Source of the DNA: Flavobacterium nitratireducens
GTDB lineage: Bacteria > Bacteroidota > Bacteroidia > Flavobacteriales > Flavobacteriaceae
DNA: 64,000 nt
NCBI RefSeq assembly: GCF_029625335.1
Contig: NZ_CP121111.1
Coordinates: 744,001 to 808,000, forward strand
Direction: 5' to 3'
Shown here piece by piece: positions 30,717 through 38,828 of this stretch (positions are counted from its first letter, which is position 1; the number at the start of each line of letters is the position of its first letter). Position numbers and translations under genes: made by a program. Below the pieces are notes generated by a model, which saw only the letters and a list, made by a program, of their open reading frames with translations, made no database searches and had not been told where the DNA came from.

Positions 30717-31739
30717 ATGCTAAATCCCGAGGTTTATATTCTAGCTATCGAAAGTTCCTGTGACGATACTGCCGCAGCTGTTTTATGTAACGATAAAGTA
30801 TTATCGAATGTTGTAGCTAATCAGCTAATTCATAACCAATATGGAGGTGTAGTTCCTGAACTTGCTTCACGTGCACACCAACAAAATATTGTTCCCGTTA
30901 TAGATGCCGCTTTGAAAAAAGCTAATATTAAAAAAGAACAACTATCAGCTATCGCATTTACCCAAGGCCCAGGACTAATGGGCTCCTTGCTAGTAGGAAG
31001 TTCCTTTGCCAAATCGATGGCACTTGCCTTAGATATTCCTTTAATTGCGGTAAACCACATGCAAGCACATATTTTGGCGCATTTTATTGACGAAGAAGGA
31101 TACGACAAACCCGAATTCCCTTTTATCGCATTGACAATCAGCGGTGGTCATACCCAAATTGTTAGAGTTGATAATTTCTTTGATATGACAATCATTGGCG
31201 AAACTACAGATGACGCTGTTGGTGAAGCATTTGATAAAACGGCTAAAATTCTTGGTTTACCCTACCCTGGTGGCCCACTAGTAGACAAAAATGCCCAATT
31301 AGGTAATCCAAAAGCTTTTTCGTTTACCAAACCAAAAGTTCCCGGATTAGACTTTAGTTTTTCAGGATTAAAAACAGCTATTTTGTATTTTATCCAAAAA
31401 AACAAAGCCGAGAATCCTAATTTTATCGATGAGAATATCAATGATATTTGTGCTTCTATCCAGCACACCATCATTGAAATATTAATGGATAAATTAAAAT
31501 TAGCTGTAAAAGAAACTGGTATCAAACAAATTGCTATTGGTGGAGGTGTTTCGGCTAATTCTGGAATTAGAAAAAACCTCAAAGAAGCGGAACAAAAATA
31601 CGGTTGGAAAACCTTTGTCCCAAAATTTGAATACACAACCGACAATGCAGCAATGATAGGAATTGTAGGTTATCAAAAATACTTATCCCAACATTTTGAA
31701 AGTGCTTCGGTAGTTTCAAAAGCGCGAATCCAATTTTAA
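30717..31739 (+). CDS. tsaD: tRNA N6-adenosine threonylcarbamoyltransferase TsaD
   Basis: The 340-residue protein has AIESSCDDTAAAV near residue 10, the metal-binding NHMQAHILAHF motif near 110-120, SGGHTQIV, GEAFDKTAKILGLPYPGGP and a C-terminal GGGVSANSGIR block followed by TDNAAMIG. With TsaB, TsaE and TsaC product it attaches threonylcarbamoyl to A37 of tRNAs reading ANN codons. I prefer ATG 30717 over the TTG at 30705, because MLNPEVYILAIES is the normal start. It begins a co-directional run with rsmE and others. Confidence 0.95.
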   Translation: MLNPEVYILAIESSCDDTAAAVLCNDKVLSNVVANQLIHNQYGGVVPELASRAHQQNIVPVIDAALKKANIKKEQLSAIAFTQGPGLMGSLLVGSSFAKSMALALDIPLIAVNHMQAHILAHFIDEEGYDKPEFPFIALTISGGHTQIVRVDNFFDMTIIGETTDDAVGEAFDKTAKILGLPYPGGPLVDKNAQLGNPKAFSFTKPKVPGLDFSFSGLKTAILYFIQKNKAENPNFIDENINDICASIQHTIIEILMDKLKLAVKETGIKQIAIGGGVSANSGIRKNLKEAEQKYGWKTFVPKFEYTTDNAAMIGIVGYQKYLSQHFESASVVSKARIQF

Positions 31740-31741
31740 CC

Positions 31742-32449
31742 ATGCAATTATTTTACAATCCAACGATTGACGAACAAACGACTTCTTTTTCATTTGATAA
31801 AGAAGAAAGCAAACACATCATTAAAGTTTTACGAAAAAAAGATGGCGATATTTTATTTGTAACCAATGGATTGGGCTATTTATTTGAATGCGAAATCATT
31901 TTAGCTTCCGATACTAAATGCACCGTTCAAATTAATGTGTTTGAGAAAAAAGAAGCATCAAAATTCCATTTGCATTTAGCTGTTGCACCTACAAAAATGA
32001 ACGACCGTTTTGAATGGTTTTTAGAAAAAGTAACCGAAATTGGTATTCAGGAAATCACACCAATTATCTGTGATCGCTCCGAAAGAAAAGTCATCAATAA
32101 AGAGCGTTTTGACAAAATTGTTTTGTCTGCCTTGAAACAATGTAACGAATTGTTTTTACCGAAGTTGAATGATGCCCTAACTTTCAAGGAATTCATCCGC
32201 AAACAACACAAAGGTTTACAACTCATCGCTCACTGTGAAGAAACCAACAAAAAAACACTCAAATCGGTTTTAAAAGCCAATGAAGACGTTACTTTACTAA
32301 TAGGTCCAGAAGGCGATTTTTCGACCAAAGAAATCAATTTGGCTCTTGAAAACAATTACATTCCGGTATCTTTAGGCAACACCCGATTGAGAACTGAAAC
32401 CGCAGCAGTGGTCGCTTGTCATAGTGTGGTGTTTTTTAATGAGGAGTAA
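31742..32449 (+). CDS. rsmE: 16S rRNA (uracil(1498)-N(3))-methyltransferase RsmE
   Basis: This 235-residue protein has the RsmE layout: an N-terminal PUA-like part (EESKHIIKVLRKKDGD near residues 22-37), APTKMNDRFEWFLEKVTEIG near 82, and the SPOUT knot with LLIGPEGDFSTKEI near 185 and SLGNTRLRTETAAVVA near 210. It methylates U1498 in helix 44 of 16S rRNA. It starts 2 bp after the tsaD stop and is surely cotranscribed with it. Confidence 0.94.
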   Translation: MQLFYNPTIDEQTTSFSFDKEESKHIIKVLRKKDGDILFVTNGLGYLFECEIILASDTKCTVQINVFEKKEASKFHLHLAVAPTKMNDRFEWFLEKVTEIGIQEITPIICDRSERKVINKERFDKIVLSALKQCNELFLPKLNDALTFKEFIRKQHKGLQLIAHCEETNKKTLKSVLKANEDVTLLIGPEGDFSTKEINLALENNYIPVSLGNTRLRTETAAVVACHSVVFFNEE

Positions 32450-32535
32450 GTTAGAAGTCAGAAGTTAGAAGTTAGTGAAGAACCTTAAACCATAAACTTT
32501 AAATCTTGAACTTTAAACCTTAAACAACAAACCAA
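32450..32535. repeat. Low-complexity GTTAGAAG / CTTTAAA spacer repeats
   Basis: The left half repeats GAAGTTAGAAGTTAG and the right half repeats ACCTTAAAC, AACTTTAAA, CTTGAACTTTAAACC. The layout resembles the spacers at 1305-1392 and 15,520-15,605. Their role is unknown. Confidence 0.55.
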
Positions 32536-32548
32536 AAGAAAAAGCAAA

Positions 32549-33187
32549 ATGAAAAAATTGTATCTTGTTTTACTATGTATTTCTTTCACTTCTTTTTCCC
32601 AAGAAATTGCTTTGGTAAAATACAGTGGTGGTGGTGATTGGTATGCTAACCCAACGGCGTTACCTAATTTGATACGTTTTTGCAATAGCAATATCAACAC
32701 GACTATAAATCCCAAACCTAAAACGGTAGAACCAGGAAATCCTGATATTTTCTCTTATCCTTTCCTCCACATGACAGGACACGGCAATGTCGTTTTTAGT
32801 CCTTCGGACGTACAAAATCTTCAAAAATATTTAAAAGGCGGTGGCTTTTTACATATCGATGATAATTATGGTATGGACCAATACATTCGTAAAGAAATCA
32901 AAAAAATATTTCCAGATAAAGCCTTGGTAGAAATCCCTAGTACGAATGCGCTTTTTCAAAAACCATTTCTTTTTGCTAATGGCTTACCTAAAATTCACGA
33001 ACACGAAGGAAAACGTCCGCAGGCTTTTGGCATCTTTATCGACAATCGATTAGTATTACTTTATACTTTCGAATGTGATTTAGGCGATGGTTGGGAAGAT
33101 ACCGAAGTACACAACGACCCAATTTCAGTTCGCGAAAAAGCTTTAAAAATGGGAGCTAATATTATTCATTATATTTTTAACAATTAA
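32549..33187 (+). CDS. DUF4159 domain secreted protein
   Basis: This 212-residue protein has a signal peptide (to about residue 18) and the DUF4159 pattern: LVKYSGGGDWYANPTALPNL, FSYPFLHMTGHGNVVFS, a glycine-rich GGGFLHIDDNYGMD block and YTFECDLGDGWEDTEVH. The fold resembles a glutamine amidotransferase-like Rossmann domain. Members often occur near MoxR/vWA protein clusters in Bacteroidota; here the neighbours are RNA methyltransferases. No enzymatic activity is known. The conserved H, D and W residues argue for a real, constrained function. Confidence 0.85.
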   Translation: MKKLYLVLLCISFTSFSQEIALVKYSGGGDWYANPTALPNLIRFCNSNINTTINPKPKTVEPGNPDIFSYPFLHMTGHGNVVFSPSDVQNLQKYLKGGGFLHIDDNYGMDQYIRKEIKKIFPDKALVEIPSTNALFQKPFLFANGLPKIHEHEGKRPQAFGIFIDNRLVLLYTFECDLGDGWEDTEVHNDPISVREKALKMGANIIHYIFNN

Positions 33188-33192
33188 TAGCT

Positions 33193-33696
33193 GTGCAATT
33201 AACTCACCAAGAAACAACTTTTGAAACTTCTCAATTCCCAATAACCCTAGTTTGCGACCACATTTATTTTCAGCAAAACATTGGTTCGCTTTTTAGAATT
33301 GGAGAAGCTTTTGGTGTAGAAAAGATACTATTTACAGGTAAAGATATCCCACTGAATCCCAGAAAGATAAACAAAACAAGTCGAAGTACTCATTTAAGCG
33401 TTCCTTACCAAGTTTTTGAAGAAAACGAGAGTTTAATACAACACCTTCAAGAACAAAATTATGAGATTATCTCACTCGAAATTGCTTCTAACAGCAAAGC
33501 ACTCAAAGAAGTACATTTACCTCAAAACAAAAAAATTGCACTGCTTATTGGGAGCGAAATAAACGGCATTAGCGAGCCCCTTTTAGCCGTTTCAAATCAA
33601 ATTGTACACATTACTATGTACGGTAAAAACAGCAGTATGAATGTGGTACAAGCAGCAAGTATAGCTTTATATGAAATAACCTCTAAATTAATCTGA
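33193..33696 (+). CDS. TrmH/SpoU family RNA methyltransferase
   Basis: This 167-residue protein is a small SPOUT methyltransferase. The conserved motifs are NIGSLFRIGEAFGVEKILFTG (motif 1) near residue 30, ALLIGSEINGIS (motif 2) near 115 and MYGKNSSMNVVQAASIALYE (motif 3, forms the SAM knot) near 140. It methylates ribose 2'-OH of tRNA or rRNA; the exact target is not clear. The start is GTG 33193, 5 bp after the DUF4159 gene, and there is no better upstream ATG, so it is likely cotranscribed. Confidence 0.88.
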   Translation: MQLTHQETTFETSQFPITLVCDHIYFQQNIGSLFRIGEAFGVEKILFTGKDIPLNPRKINKTSRSTHLSVPYQVFEENESLIQHLQEQNYEIISLEIASNSKALKEVHLPQNKKIALLIGSEINGISEPLLAVSNQIVHITMYGKNSSMNVVQAASIALYEITSKLI

Positions 33697-33730
33697 TATT
33701 TTTTATCTTTAGGGACTAAATCGCACCCAA

Positions 33731-34822
33731 ATGATAACATCAAGAACTATTTCTAGAGGAATTTTAAAAGCAGTAGGCAGTTTAGTACTGCTAAGTCTTG
33801 TTCTCTTTTTTATCTACAAAATTCAAACCGTTATTTTATACATCGCAATTTCACTTGTACTCTGTTTAATTGCTAATCCCTTTGCGCGTTTCTTAAAGAA
33901 AAAATTAAAATTCAGCGACTTAATAGCCTCAATAACAGTGTTATTAGTATTCGTATTAATTTTAATTGGATTTGTTTTATTATTTGTTCCTTTAATCATT
34001 TCTCAGGCATACAACCTATCTTTATTAGATACTAACACACTTCAAAATCAAGTAGGAATTATTGAATCTAACATAGAAACCTACTTTAATTTACATCAAA
34101 TAGATGTCGAAAAAATGGTTAAAGAATCGAACCTTTCCTCTAAAATTGATTTCAACTATTTCACCGATTTTTTAAATACAGTGATCAATACTATTACTAG
34201 TTTTGGAGTTGGAATGGCTTCCGTTTTCTTTATCACTTTCTTTTTACTCAAGGACCAACGCCTTTTTAAAGAAAAAGCCAAAATGATACTTCCAGATCAA
34301 AACGAGGAAAAAATTCTAAATTCAATTGAGAAAATCAACGAGTTATTAGCCCGTTATCTTACCGGTTTATTGATTCAGTTACTTGTTGTTTTTATTTTGT
34401 ATTTTATTGTACTGCTGATTTTTGGAAATGAAAATGCGTTAATCATTGCTTTTTTATGTGCTTTGCTCAACATTATACCCTACATAGGTCCTATAATCGC
34501 GACTGTTTTAGCAGCAATTTTAACTTTAATTAGCAATATTGGAGGCCATTTTGGTTCCGAAATGCTACCTAACACCATTTACATTGTTATCGGATTTCTA
34601 ATCGTTCAGGTAATAGACAACAATGTAAGCCAACCGATAATCTTTTCTAAAAGTGTCAATTCTCATCCCCTAGAAATCTTTTTAGTAACACTGATAAGCG
34701 GAATTACCTTTGGGATTTTTGGAATGGTTGTCGCAATTCCTATTTACACCAGTTTAAAAGTAATTGCAAAAGAGTTTTTTCCAAACAACAAAATTGTTGC
34801 TGTGCTAACCGAAAATATTTAA
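33731..34822 (+). CDS. AI-2E family transporter (PerM-like)
   Basis: This 363-residue membrane protein has about eight predicted helices with a soluble helical stretch at about 95-145 and the conserved AI-2E family C-terminal blocks LNIIPYIGPIIATVLAA and VIDNNVSQPIIFSKSVNSHPLEIF followed by ITFGIFGMVVAIPIY. Family members export various compounds or act as sodium-proton antiporters; the autoinducer-2 role applies to few. It sits between two RNA methyltransferase-type genes, with only 2 bp to the next one. Confidence 0.87.
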   Translation: MITSRTISRGILKAVGSLVLLSLVLFFIYKIQTVILYIAISLVLCLIANPFARFLKKKLKFSDLIASITVLLVFVLILIGFVLLFVPLIISQAYNLSLLDTNTLQNQVGIIESNIETYFNLHQIDVEKMVKESNLSSKIDFNYFTDFLNTVINTITSFGVGMASVFFITFFLLKDQRLFKEKAKMILPDQNEEKILNSIEKINELLARYLTGLLIQLLVVFILYFIVLLIFGNENALIIAFLCALLNIIPYIGPIIATVLAAILTLISNIGGHFGSEMLPNTIYIVIGFLIVQVIDNNVSQPIIFSKSVNSHPLEIFLVTLISGITFGIFGMVVAIPIYTSLKVIAKEFFPNNKIVAVLTENI

Positions 34823-34824
34823 CA

Positions 34825-36006
34825 TTGCAAGATTCTATTTTACAAATCGATATTCAAGATTATATCAACAAGCACATTAATGCTTCGGTTACACAATTGG
34901 CTTTGCAAAAAAATCCATTTCCAGCAGTAGATTGGAAACAGATATTAGGTCAAATTGAGGCAAAAGCCAAAGCAAAACACAAATTGCCTACTTGGTTTAA
35001 CACGACCAATATCCTCTATCCAAGTAAAATTTCGGTGGAGCAAACCTCTTCTGAAGCTACTGCGCAATACAAAAGCCAATTGGTTTCTGGAAAAAGCTTG
35101 ATTGATTTAACCGGTGGTTTTGGAGTAGACGATTATTATTTTGCCCAAAAAATGGAAGCAGTGGCGCACTGCGAAATCAATCCTGAACTTTCAGAATTGG
35201 TACAACACAATTTCAAACAACTTAAGGTATCAAACATTCAATGTTATGCTGGCGACAGTGCCGAAACCTTAAAGAATCTCAATCAAAAATGGGATTGGAT
35301 TTACATCGATCCTTCACGACGTCATGATGCCAAAGGCAAGGTTTTTATGCTCAAAGACTGTTTGCCTAATGTGCCTGAAAATTTGGATTTCTATTTTGAA
35401 AAATCGGATGCTATTTTAATCAAAACAGCACCTTTATTAGATATTTCGGCAGGATTGACCGAATTGAAAAACGTCAAAAACATTCATATCATTGCCTTAG
35501 AAAACGAAGTAAAAGAACTTTTATGGGAATTGCATCGCGACTATGGTGGCGTTATTACCCTAAAAACGGCCAACATTACTAAGGGAAATCTAGACCGCTT
35601 TGACTTTGTCATGCAGCAAGCTACAGACTCCCCTGCTTACAGCTTGCCCTTGCGCTATTTGTACGAACCCAATAGCGCCATTATGAAATCGGGCGGATTT
35701 GACGAAGTTGCCGCAGTCTTCCCCATTCACAAACTACACAAACACTCTCATTTGTATACTTCGGAGGAATTAGTAGATTTTCCTGGGCGTGTTTTTGAAA
35801 TTCAGACTGCATTTCACTACACCAAAAGCGAAATGAAAAATCACATGAGCGGAAAAACTTTTAATATTACCACCCGTAATTTCCCTGAAACGGTAGAAAA
35901 CATTCGCAAAAAATGGAAAATTAAAGAGGGCGGCAATCATTATTCTTTTTTTACAACCGATGCTAATACTAATAAAATTGTATTAATTTGCGCCAAAATA
36001 AAATAA
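34825..36006 (+). CDS. Class I SAM-dependent methyltransferase with THUMP-like C-terminal domain
   Basis: This 393-residue protein has motif I as LIDLTGGFGVDDYYF near residue 92, an acidic turn after the next strand (HCEINPEL), and YIDPSRRHDAKG near 155, which corresponds to motif IV. The C-terminal third matches the THUMP-like domain found in Bacteroidota homologues of unknown RNA target. Start is TTG 34825, two bases after the previous stop, with no alternative ATG before the conserved region. Its location beside other RNA-modifying genes suggests tRNA or rRNA modification, but the substrate is not known. Confidence 0.82.
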   Translation: MQDSILQIDIQDYINKHINASVTQLALQKNPFPAVDWKQILGQIEAKAKAKHKLPTWFNTTNILYPSKISVEQTSSEATAQYKSQLVSGKSLIDLTGGFGVDDYYFAQKMEAVAHCEINPELSELVQHNFKQLKVSNIQCYAGDSAETLKNLNQKWDWIYIDPSRRHDAKGKVFMLKDCLPNVPENLDFYFEKSDAILIKTAPLLDISAGLTELKNVKNIHIIALENEVKELLWELHRDYGGVITLKTANITKGNLDRFDFVMQQATDSPAYSLPLRYLYEPNSAIMKSGGFDEVAAVFPIHKLHKHSHLYTSEELVDFPGRVFEIQTAFHYTKSEMKNHMSGKTFNITTRNFPETVENIRKKWKIKEGGNHYSFFTTDANTNKIVLICAKIK

Positions 36007-36036
36007 CAACTAAAGATTAAAACAAATAAATACCGA

Positions 36037-36606
36037 ATGAAAAAACTACTATTAACTGCCTTATTTCTTATTTCACTCAGTACCCTAGCCCAAACACCAT
36101 GTGACTATTCGATTAATGTAACCGATTCACTAGGCACTTACAAGCGTACAAAAGAATACCTAATGTCCGAAAAAAACTTTGCAGGAACATCCAGTTACAT
36201 CTTTTGCGCCTTGTCTATGACCGATGGTTTACCTACGCTCAGTGTACAATTAATCCAAAAAAGCAAAGGATTCATGAAAGCCAATTGTTTTGACAAAAAT
36301 TCAAGACTCTATTTGCAATTAGACAACGGAAAAGTGATCACTCTTTTTCACATTGATAACGAGTTTTGCGGAAGCATGTTGCGCGACGAAAAAGGCTTTG
36401 ACAACCGTGTCATAGTAGGTACCTTTATGTTTTTAAAAGGCACCATGGAAGACATAAAAAGTTCCAAAGTATCCTTGATGCGTATCAAATACCTCACCGA
36501 CACCGAGGATTACATCATCAAGAAAAATTTAGTTTCAGAGATGGACGGAAAAACCTATCATCCCGAAACCTACTTCATCGAAAACTTACGCTGCATCGAA
36601 AATTAA
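36037..36606 (+). CDS. Secreted protein of unknown function
   Basis: This 189-residue protein has a signal peptide MKKLLLTALFLISLSTLAQ and a mature domain starting TPCDYSINVTDSLGTYKRTKEY with paired cysteines and several beta strands. I do not recognise a characterised family; similar proteins are found next to the THUMP-like methyltransferase in flavobacteria. It begins 31 bp after that gene, and it is the last ordinary chromosomal gene before a repeat-rich region. Confidence 0.65.
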   Translation: MKKLLLTALFLISLSTLAQTPCDYSINVTDSLGTYKRTKEYLMSEKNFAGTSSYIFCALSMTDGLPTLSVQLIQKSKGFMKANCFDKNSRLYLQLDNGKVITLFHIDNEFCGSMLRDEKGFDNRVIVGTFMFLKGTMEDIKSSKVSLMRIKYLTDTEDYIIKKNLVSEMDGKTYHPETYFIENLRCIEN

Positions 36607-36648
36607 TATCCAAATCCGATTTGTCCACACAAGTCGGATTTTTTTATT

Positions 36649-36930
36649 CTGAACTTGTTTCAGAATCCCTGAACTTGTTTCAGAATCCCTGAACTTGTTT
36701 CAGAATCCCTGAACTTGTTTCAGAATCCCTGAACTTGTTTCAGAATCCCTGAACTTGTTTCAGAATCCCTGAACTTGTTTCAGAATCCCTGAACTTGTTT
36801 CAGAATCCCTGAACTTGTTTCAGAATCCCTGAACTTGTTTCAGAATCTCTGAACTTGTTTCAGAATCCCTGAACTTGTTTCAGAATCCCTGAACTTGTTT
36901 CAGAATCCCTGAACTTGTTTCAAAATCTTT
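36649..36930. repeat. 14-copy tandem array of a 20-bp palindromic repeat
   Basis: The unit GAACTTGTTTCAGAATCCCT repeats 14 times, head to tail, starting at 36651; one copy differs by a single base (36841-36850) and the last is degenerate. Each unit includes the near palindrome TTCTGAA-CTTGT-TTCAGAA formed across unit borders. The array has no spacers, so it is a direct minisatellite rather than a CRISPR. It lies directly after the secreted protein gene. Confidence 0.95.
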
Positions 36931-36950
36931 TCTTTTAATTAAGCACAAGC

Positions 36951-37143
36951 TTTTGTCAGTTCGAGCTAGCCTGCACTGAGCATAGACGAAGTGTCGAGAA
37001 CTCAGTAAAAACTAATCCAACTTTTGTCAGTTCGAGCTAGCCTGCACTGAGCATAGACGAAGTGTCGAGAACTAACTAAATTAAATTCAGCTTTTTGTCA
37101 GTTCGAGCTAGCCTGCACTGAGCATAGACGAAGTGTCGAGAAC
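36951..37143. repeat. Three copies of a dispersed 51-bp repeat
   Basis: Copies of TTTTGTCAGTTCGAGCTAGC... ending AGTGTCGAGAAC lie at 36951-37001, 37022-37072 and 37093-37143, separated by about 20 bp of unrelated sequence. Related shorter motifs (GACTTCGCTCAGTGC) also occur inside the IS91-like transposase gene at 45507-45549, so the family is dispersed. Confidence 0.9.
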
Positions 37144-37162
37144 CACAACAATTACATATTTT

Positions 37163-37300
37163 TGGGCGTGCCCTCGCTGCACCACGATTGTGCAAAAAAA
37201 GAGACTCAGTGCAGCAACGAGGTCAGGCTGTCCGTTCCCGCTTCCCGATGAAAAATCGGGAGAGCTCCACTTCCATCCTTCACGCAAGTCGGTGCTTCTT
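37163..37300. repeat. Structured intergenic element upstream of the recombinase gene
   Basis: This noncoding stretch contains three potential hairpins: GGGCGTGCCC (palindrome), CCTCGCTGCAC pairing with GTGCAG(CAA)CGAGG, and CCCGAT-gaaaa-ATCGGG (37244-37260), followed by GAGCTCCACTTCCATCC. An element with the same hairpin plus C-rich 3' flank, TCCCGATAATTATCGGGAGA then CCGCTGCCATTCC, occurs at 44232-44265. I regard both as members of a mobile, structured repeat family seen in this genus. They may act with the nearby recombinase or transposase. Confidence 0.5.
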
Positions 37301-37387
37301 TTAAAATTTATCATTGAAATTACCATTGTCATTACTATTAAAATTGTCATTGAAATTATTATCTTTAAATTTGAAAATCAACACAAT

Positions 37388-38431
37388 ATGAAATGGTCAG
37401 CTAAACCTATTGTCCACAAAGGAGAAAAACGAATTGGCGTATATTTTGAAAAAAACACCGAATTAATTGCTCGAATTAAACAAATTGAAGATGCCCGATG
37501 GAGTCAGCAAAAAACAGTGTGGCACATTCCCGATACCGAAGAAAATAGAATACGATTTAAAATTACACCTCTCTCTCAAACTATTCCATCAGAAGAAGCT
37601 CAAGTACAAATAGAAAAATTCAAACAATGGATGCGTTCCAAACGATATAGCAAAAGTACTATTGTAACCTATTGCGAAGCTTTGAAATCTTTTTTACTGT
37701 TTTACAGAGAAAAGGCCATTGCAGCAATTACAAACGAAGATGTGATTATCTATAATAACGATTATATTTTGAAAAATAATCTATCTGCCTCCTACCAGAA
37801 TCAAATTGTCAATGCAATTAAACTTTATTTTAAAACTATTCAAGATACAAAAATTGAGGTTGATAAAATTCCCCGACCTAAACGCGCCAAAGTTTTACCT
37901 AATGTTTTGAGCAAGGAAGAAATCAAATTGATTTTGAATGCCCATAACAACCTCAAACACAAAATGATGCTTTCGATGATTTACAGTTGCGGTTTGCGCA
38001 GTGGCGAATTATTGGCTTTACAACCCGTTCATATCGATTCTAAAAGAAATATAGTTTTGCTCAAAAATTCAAAGGGCAAAAAAGACAGAATTGCTCCTTT
38101 GAGTCCCAAAATACTCGAAATGTTAAGAGAATATTACACTATTTGTAAACCAACCACTTATTTATTTGAAGGACAAACTAAAGGACAGCCTTATGATTCT
38201 AGGAGCCTTCAACTTATTCTAAAGCAAGCCTTGACCAAAGTTAACATTAAGAAACCTGTTACACTACATTGGCTACGTCATAGTTACGCCACACACCTGC
38301 TAGAAAGCGGTACCGATTTGCGATACATTCAAGAACTTTTGGGACACAACAGTAGCAAAACAACCGAAATTTACACTCATGTAAGTACGAAAAGTATTCA
38401 ACAAATAAAAAGTCCTTTTGATGATTTGTAA
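37388..38431 (+). CDS. XerC/XerD-like tyrosine recombinase with an N-terminal extra domain
   Basis: This 347-residue protein starts at ATG 37388 (an upstream in-frame ATG lies in repeats and is not used). Residues 1-80 resemble a short DNA-binding or arm domain (MKWSAKPIVHKGEKRIGVYF), followed by a SAM-like core-binding domain and a catalytic domain. Catalytic residues seen: YSCGLRSGELLAL (first R), LHWLRHSYATHLLESG (HxxR), LGHNSSKTTEIY (second His and nucleophile Tyr). It is a site-specific integrase acting on double-stranded or hairpin DNA. It lies immediately upstream of the restriction-Kiwa cassette and of the hairpin elements that bracket it, so it may mobilise that cassette. No direct evidence for its target. 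Confidence 0.85.
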   Translation: MKWSAKPIVHKGEKRIGVYFEKNTELIARIKQIEDARWSQQKTVWHIPDTEENRIRFKITPLSQTIPSEEAQVQIEKFKQWMRSKRYSKSTIVTYCEALKSFLLFYREKAIAAITNEDVIIYNNDYILKNNLSASYQNQIVNAIKLYFKTIQDTKIEVDKIPRPKRAKVLPNVLSKEEIKLILNAHNNLKHKMMLSMIYSCGLRSGELLALQPVHIDSKRNIVLLKNSKGKKDRIAPLSPKILEMLREYYTICKPTTYLFEGQTKGQPYDSRSLQLILKQALTKVNIKKPVTLHWLRHSYATHLLESGTDLRYIQELLGHNSSKTTEIYTHVSTKSIQQIKSPFDDL

Positions 38432-38450
38432 TCTTTTTTCATTACTTTTG

Positions 38451-38477
38451 AAAAAAAAAAAAAAAAAAAAAAAAAAA
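38451..38477. repeat. 27-base poly(A) tract
   Basis: A continuous run of 27 A follows the recombinase gene by 20 bp. It could be a scar of a repeat expansion or an assembly artefact; it is far longer than any other A run in the window. Confidence 0.9.
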
Positions 38478-38537
38478 GCGAAACAAACCTTCGCCAATCT
38501 ACCCTATTTTGGGTGTATATACGAAGGTTTGTTTCGC
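38478..38537. repeat. Perfect 16-bp inverted repeat hairpin
   Basis: GCGAAACAAACCTTCG (38478-38493) and CGAAGGTTTGTTTCGC (38522-38537) are exact complements separated by 28 bases. It could be a cruciform or a strong RNA stem downstream of the recombinase. It might serve as the gene's terminator, but it lacks a T run on its 3' side. Confidence 0.9.
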
Positions 38538-38637
38538 ATATATACTAGTTGCCTGCAACCGTAGAGCGACAGTGCTAAATATCAACATTCCGACAAAAAA
38601 GAAACATTTTTTCGGCAAAGCCGTTTGGCTATTCTTC

Positions 38638-38703
38638 GCAAAAATTAAAAGAGGTGCAACCAACCGCACAATGGCAACACTTTCGCACCACATTTAATTT
38701 TGC
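38638..38703. repeat. Cassette-border hairpin E1, left of the restriction-Kiwa operon
   Basis: GCAAAAATTAAAAGAGGTGC (38638-38657) pairs with GCACCACATTTAATTTTGC (38685-38703), leaving a loop with CCAACCGCACAATGGCAA. It is followed by CCCCAACGC. The loop, the ACA/AGA mismatch bubble and the CCAACGC flank are shared with hairpin E2 beyond the operon, while the stem sequences differ. The 397-bp noncoding stretch from 38432 to 38828 contains this, the poly(A) run and the 16-bp hairpin. Confidence 0.75.
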
Positions 38704-38766
38704 CCCAACGCTCCCAAGCCCACCCACCACCCCAATATTTTTTTGACAGGAATTTCAACTAAAAAC

Positions 38767-38797
38767 TTTGGCAATCGGAACATAATGTTTAAATTTG
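38767..38797 (+). promoter_or_regulatory. Consensus promoter of the restriction-Kiwa operon
   Basis: TTTG (38767-38770) is separated by exactly 19 bases from TAAATTTG (38790-38797), a full TTG-N19-TAnnTTTG promoter. Transcription would begin near 38804, about 25 bp before the controller gene. Confidence 0.85.
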
Positions 38798-38810
38798 CCA
38801 AAATTGTCAA
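38768..38810 (+). promoter_or_regulatory. Three TTGNCAA boxes overlapping the -33, -7 and start site
   Basis: TTGGCAA (38768-38774), TTGCCAA (38795-38801) and TTGTCAA (38804-38810) are near-palindromic heptamers overlapping the -33, the -7 and the likely start site. The spacing of the last two is 9 bp. They are plausible operators for the HTH controller protein encoded first in the operon. Confidence 0.6.
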
Positions 38811-38828
38811 GGTAAAAATTTCAAGAAG

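Noticed and set aside
36649..36930. CRISPR array
   Set aside because: Units are 20 bp, directly adjacent and almost identical; there are no spacers and no cas genes nearby.
37133..37387. N-terminal extension of the recombinase by 85 residues
   Set aside because: The extension is encoded by dispersed repeats and by low-complexity sequence (IIEITIVITIKIVIEIII); the ATG at 37388 fits the family better.
38451..38477. 27-A run as a transcription terminator
   Set aside because: No stem with a T run precedes it on the plus strand; the A run alone has no terminating function for the plus strand gene.
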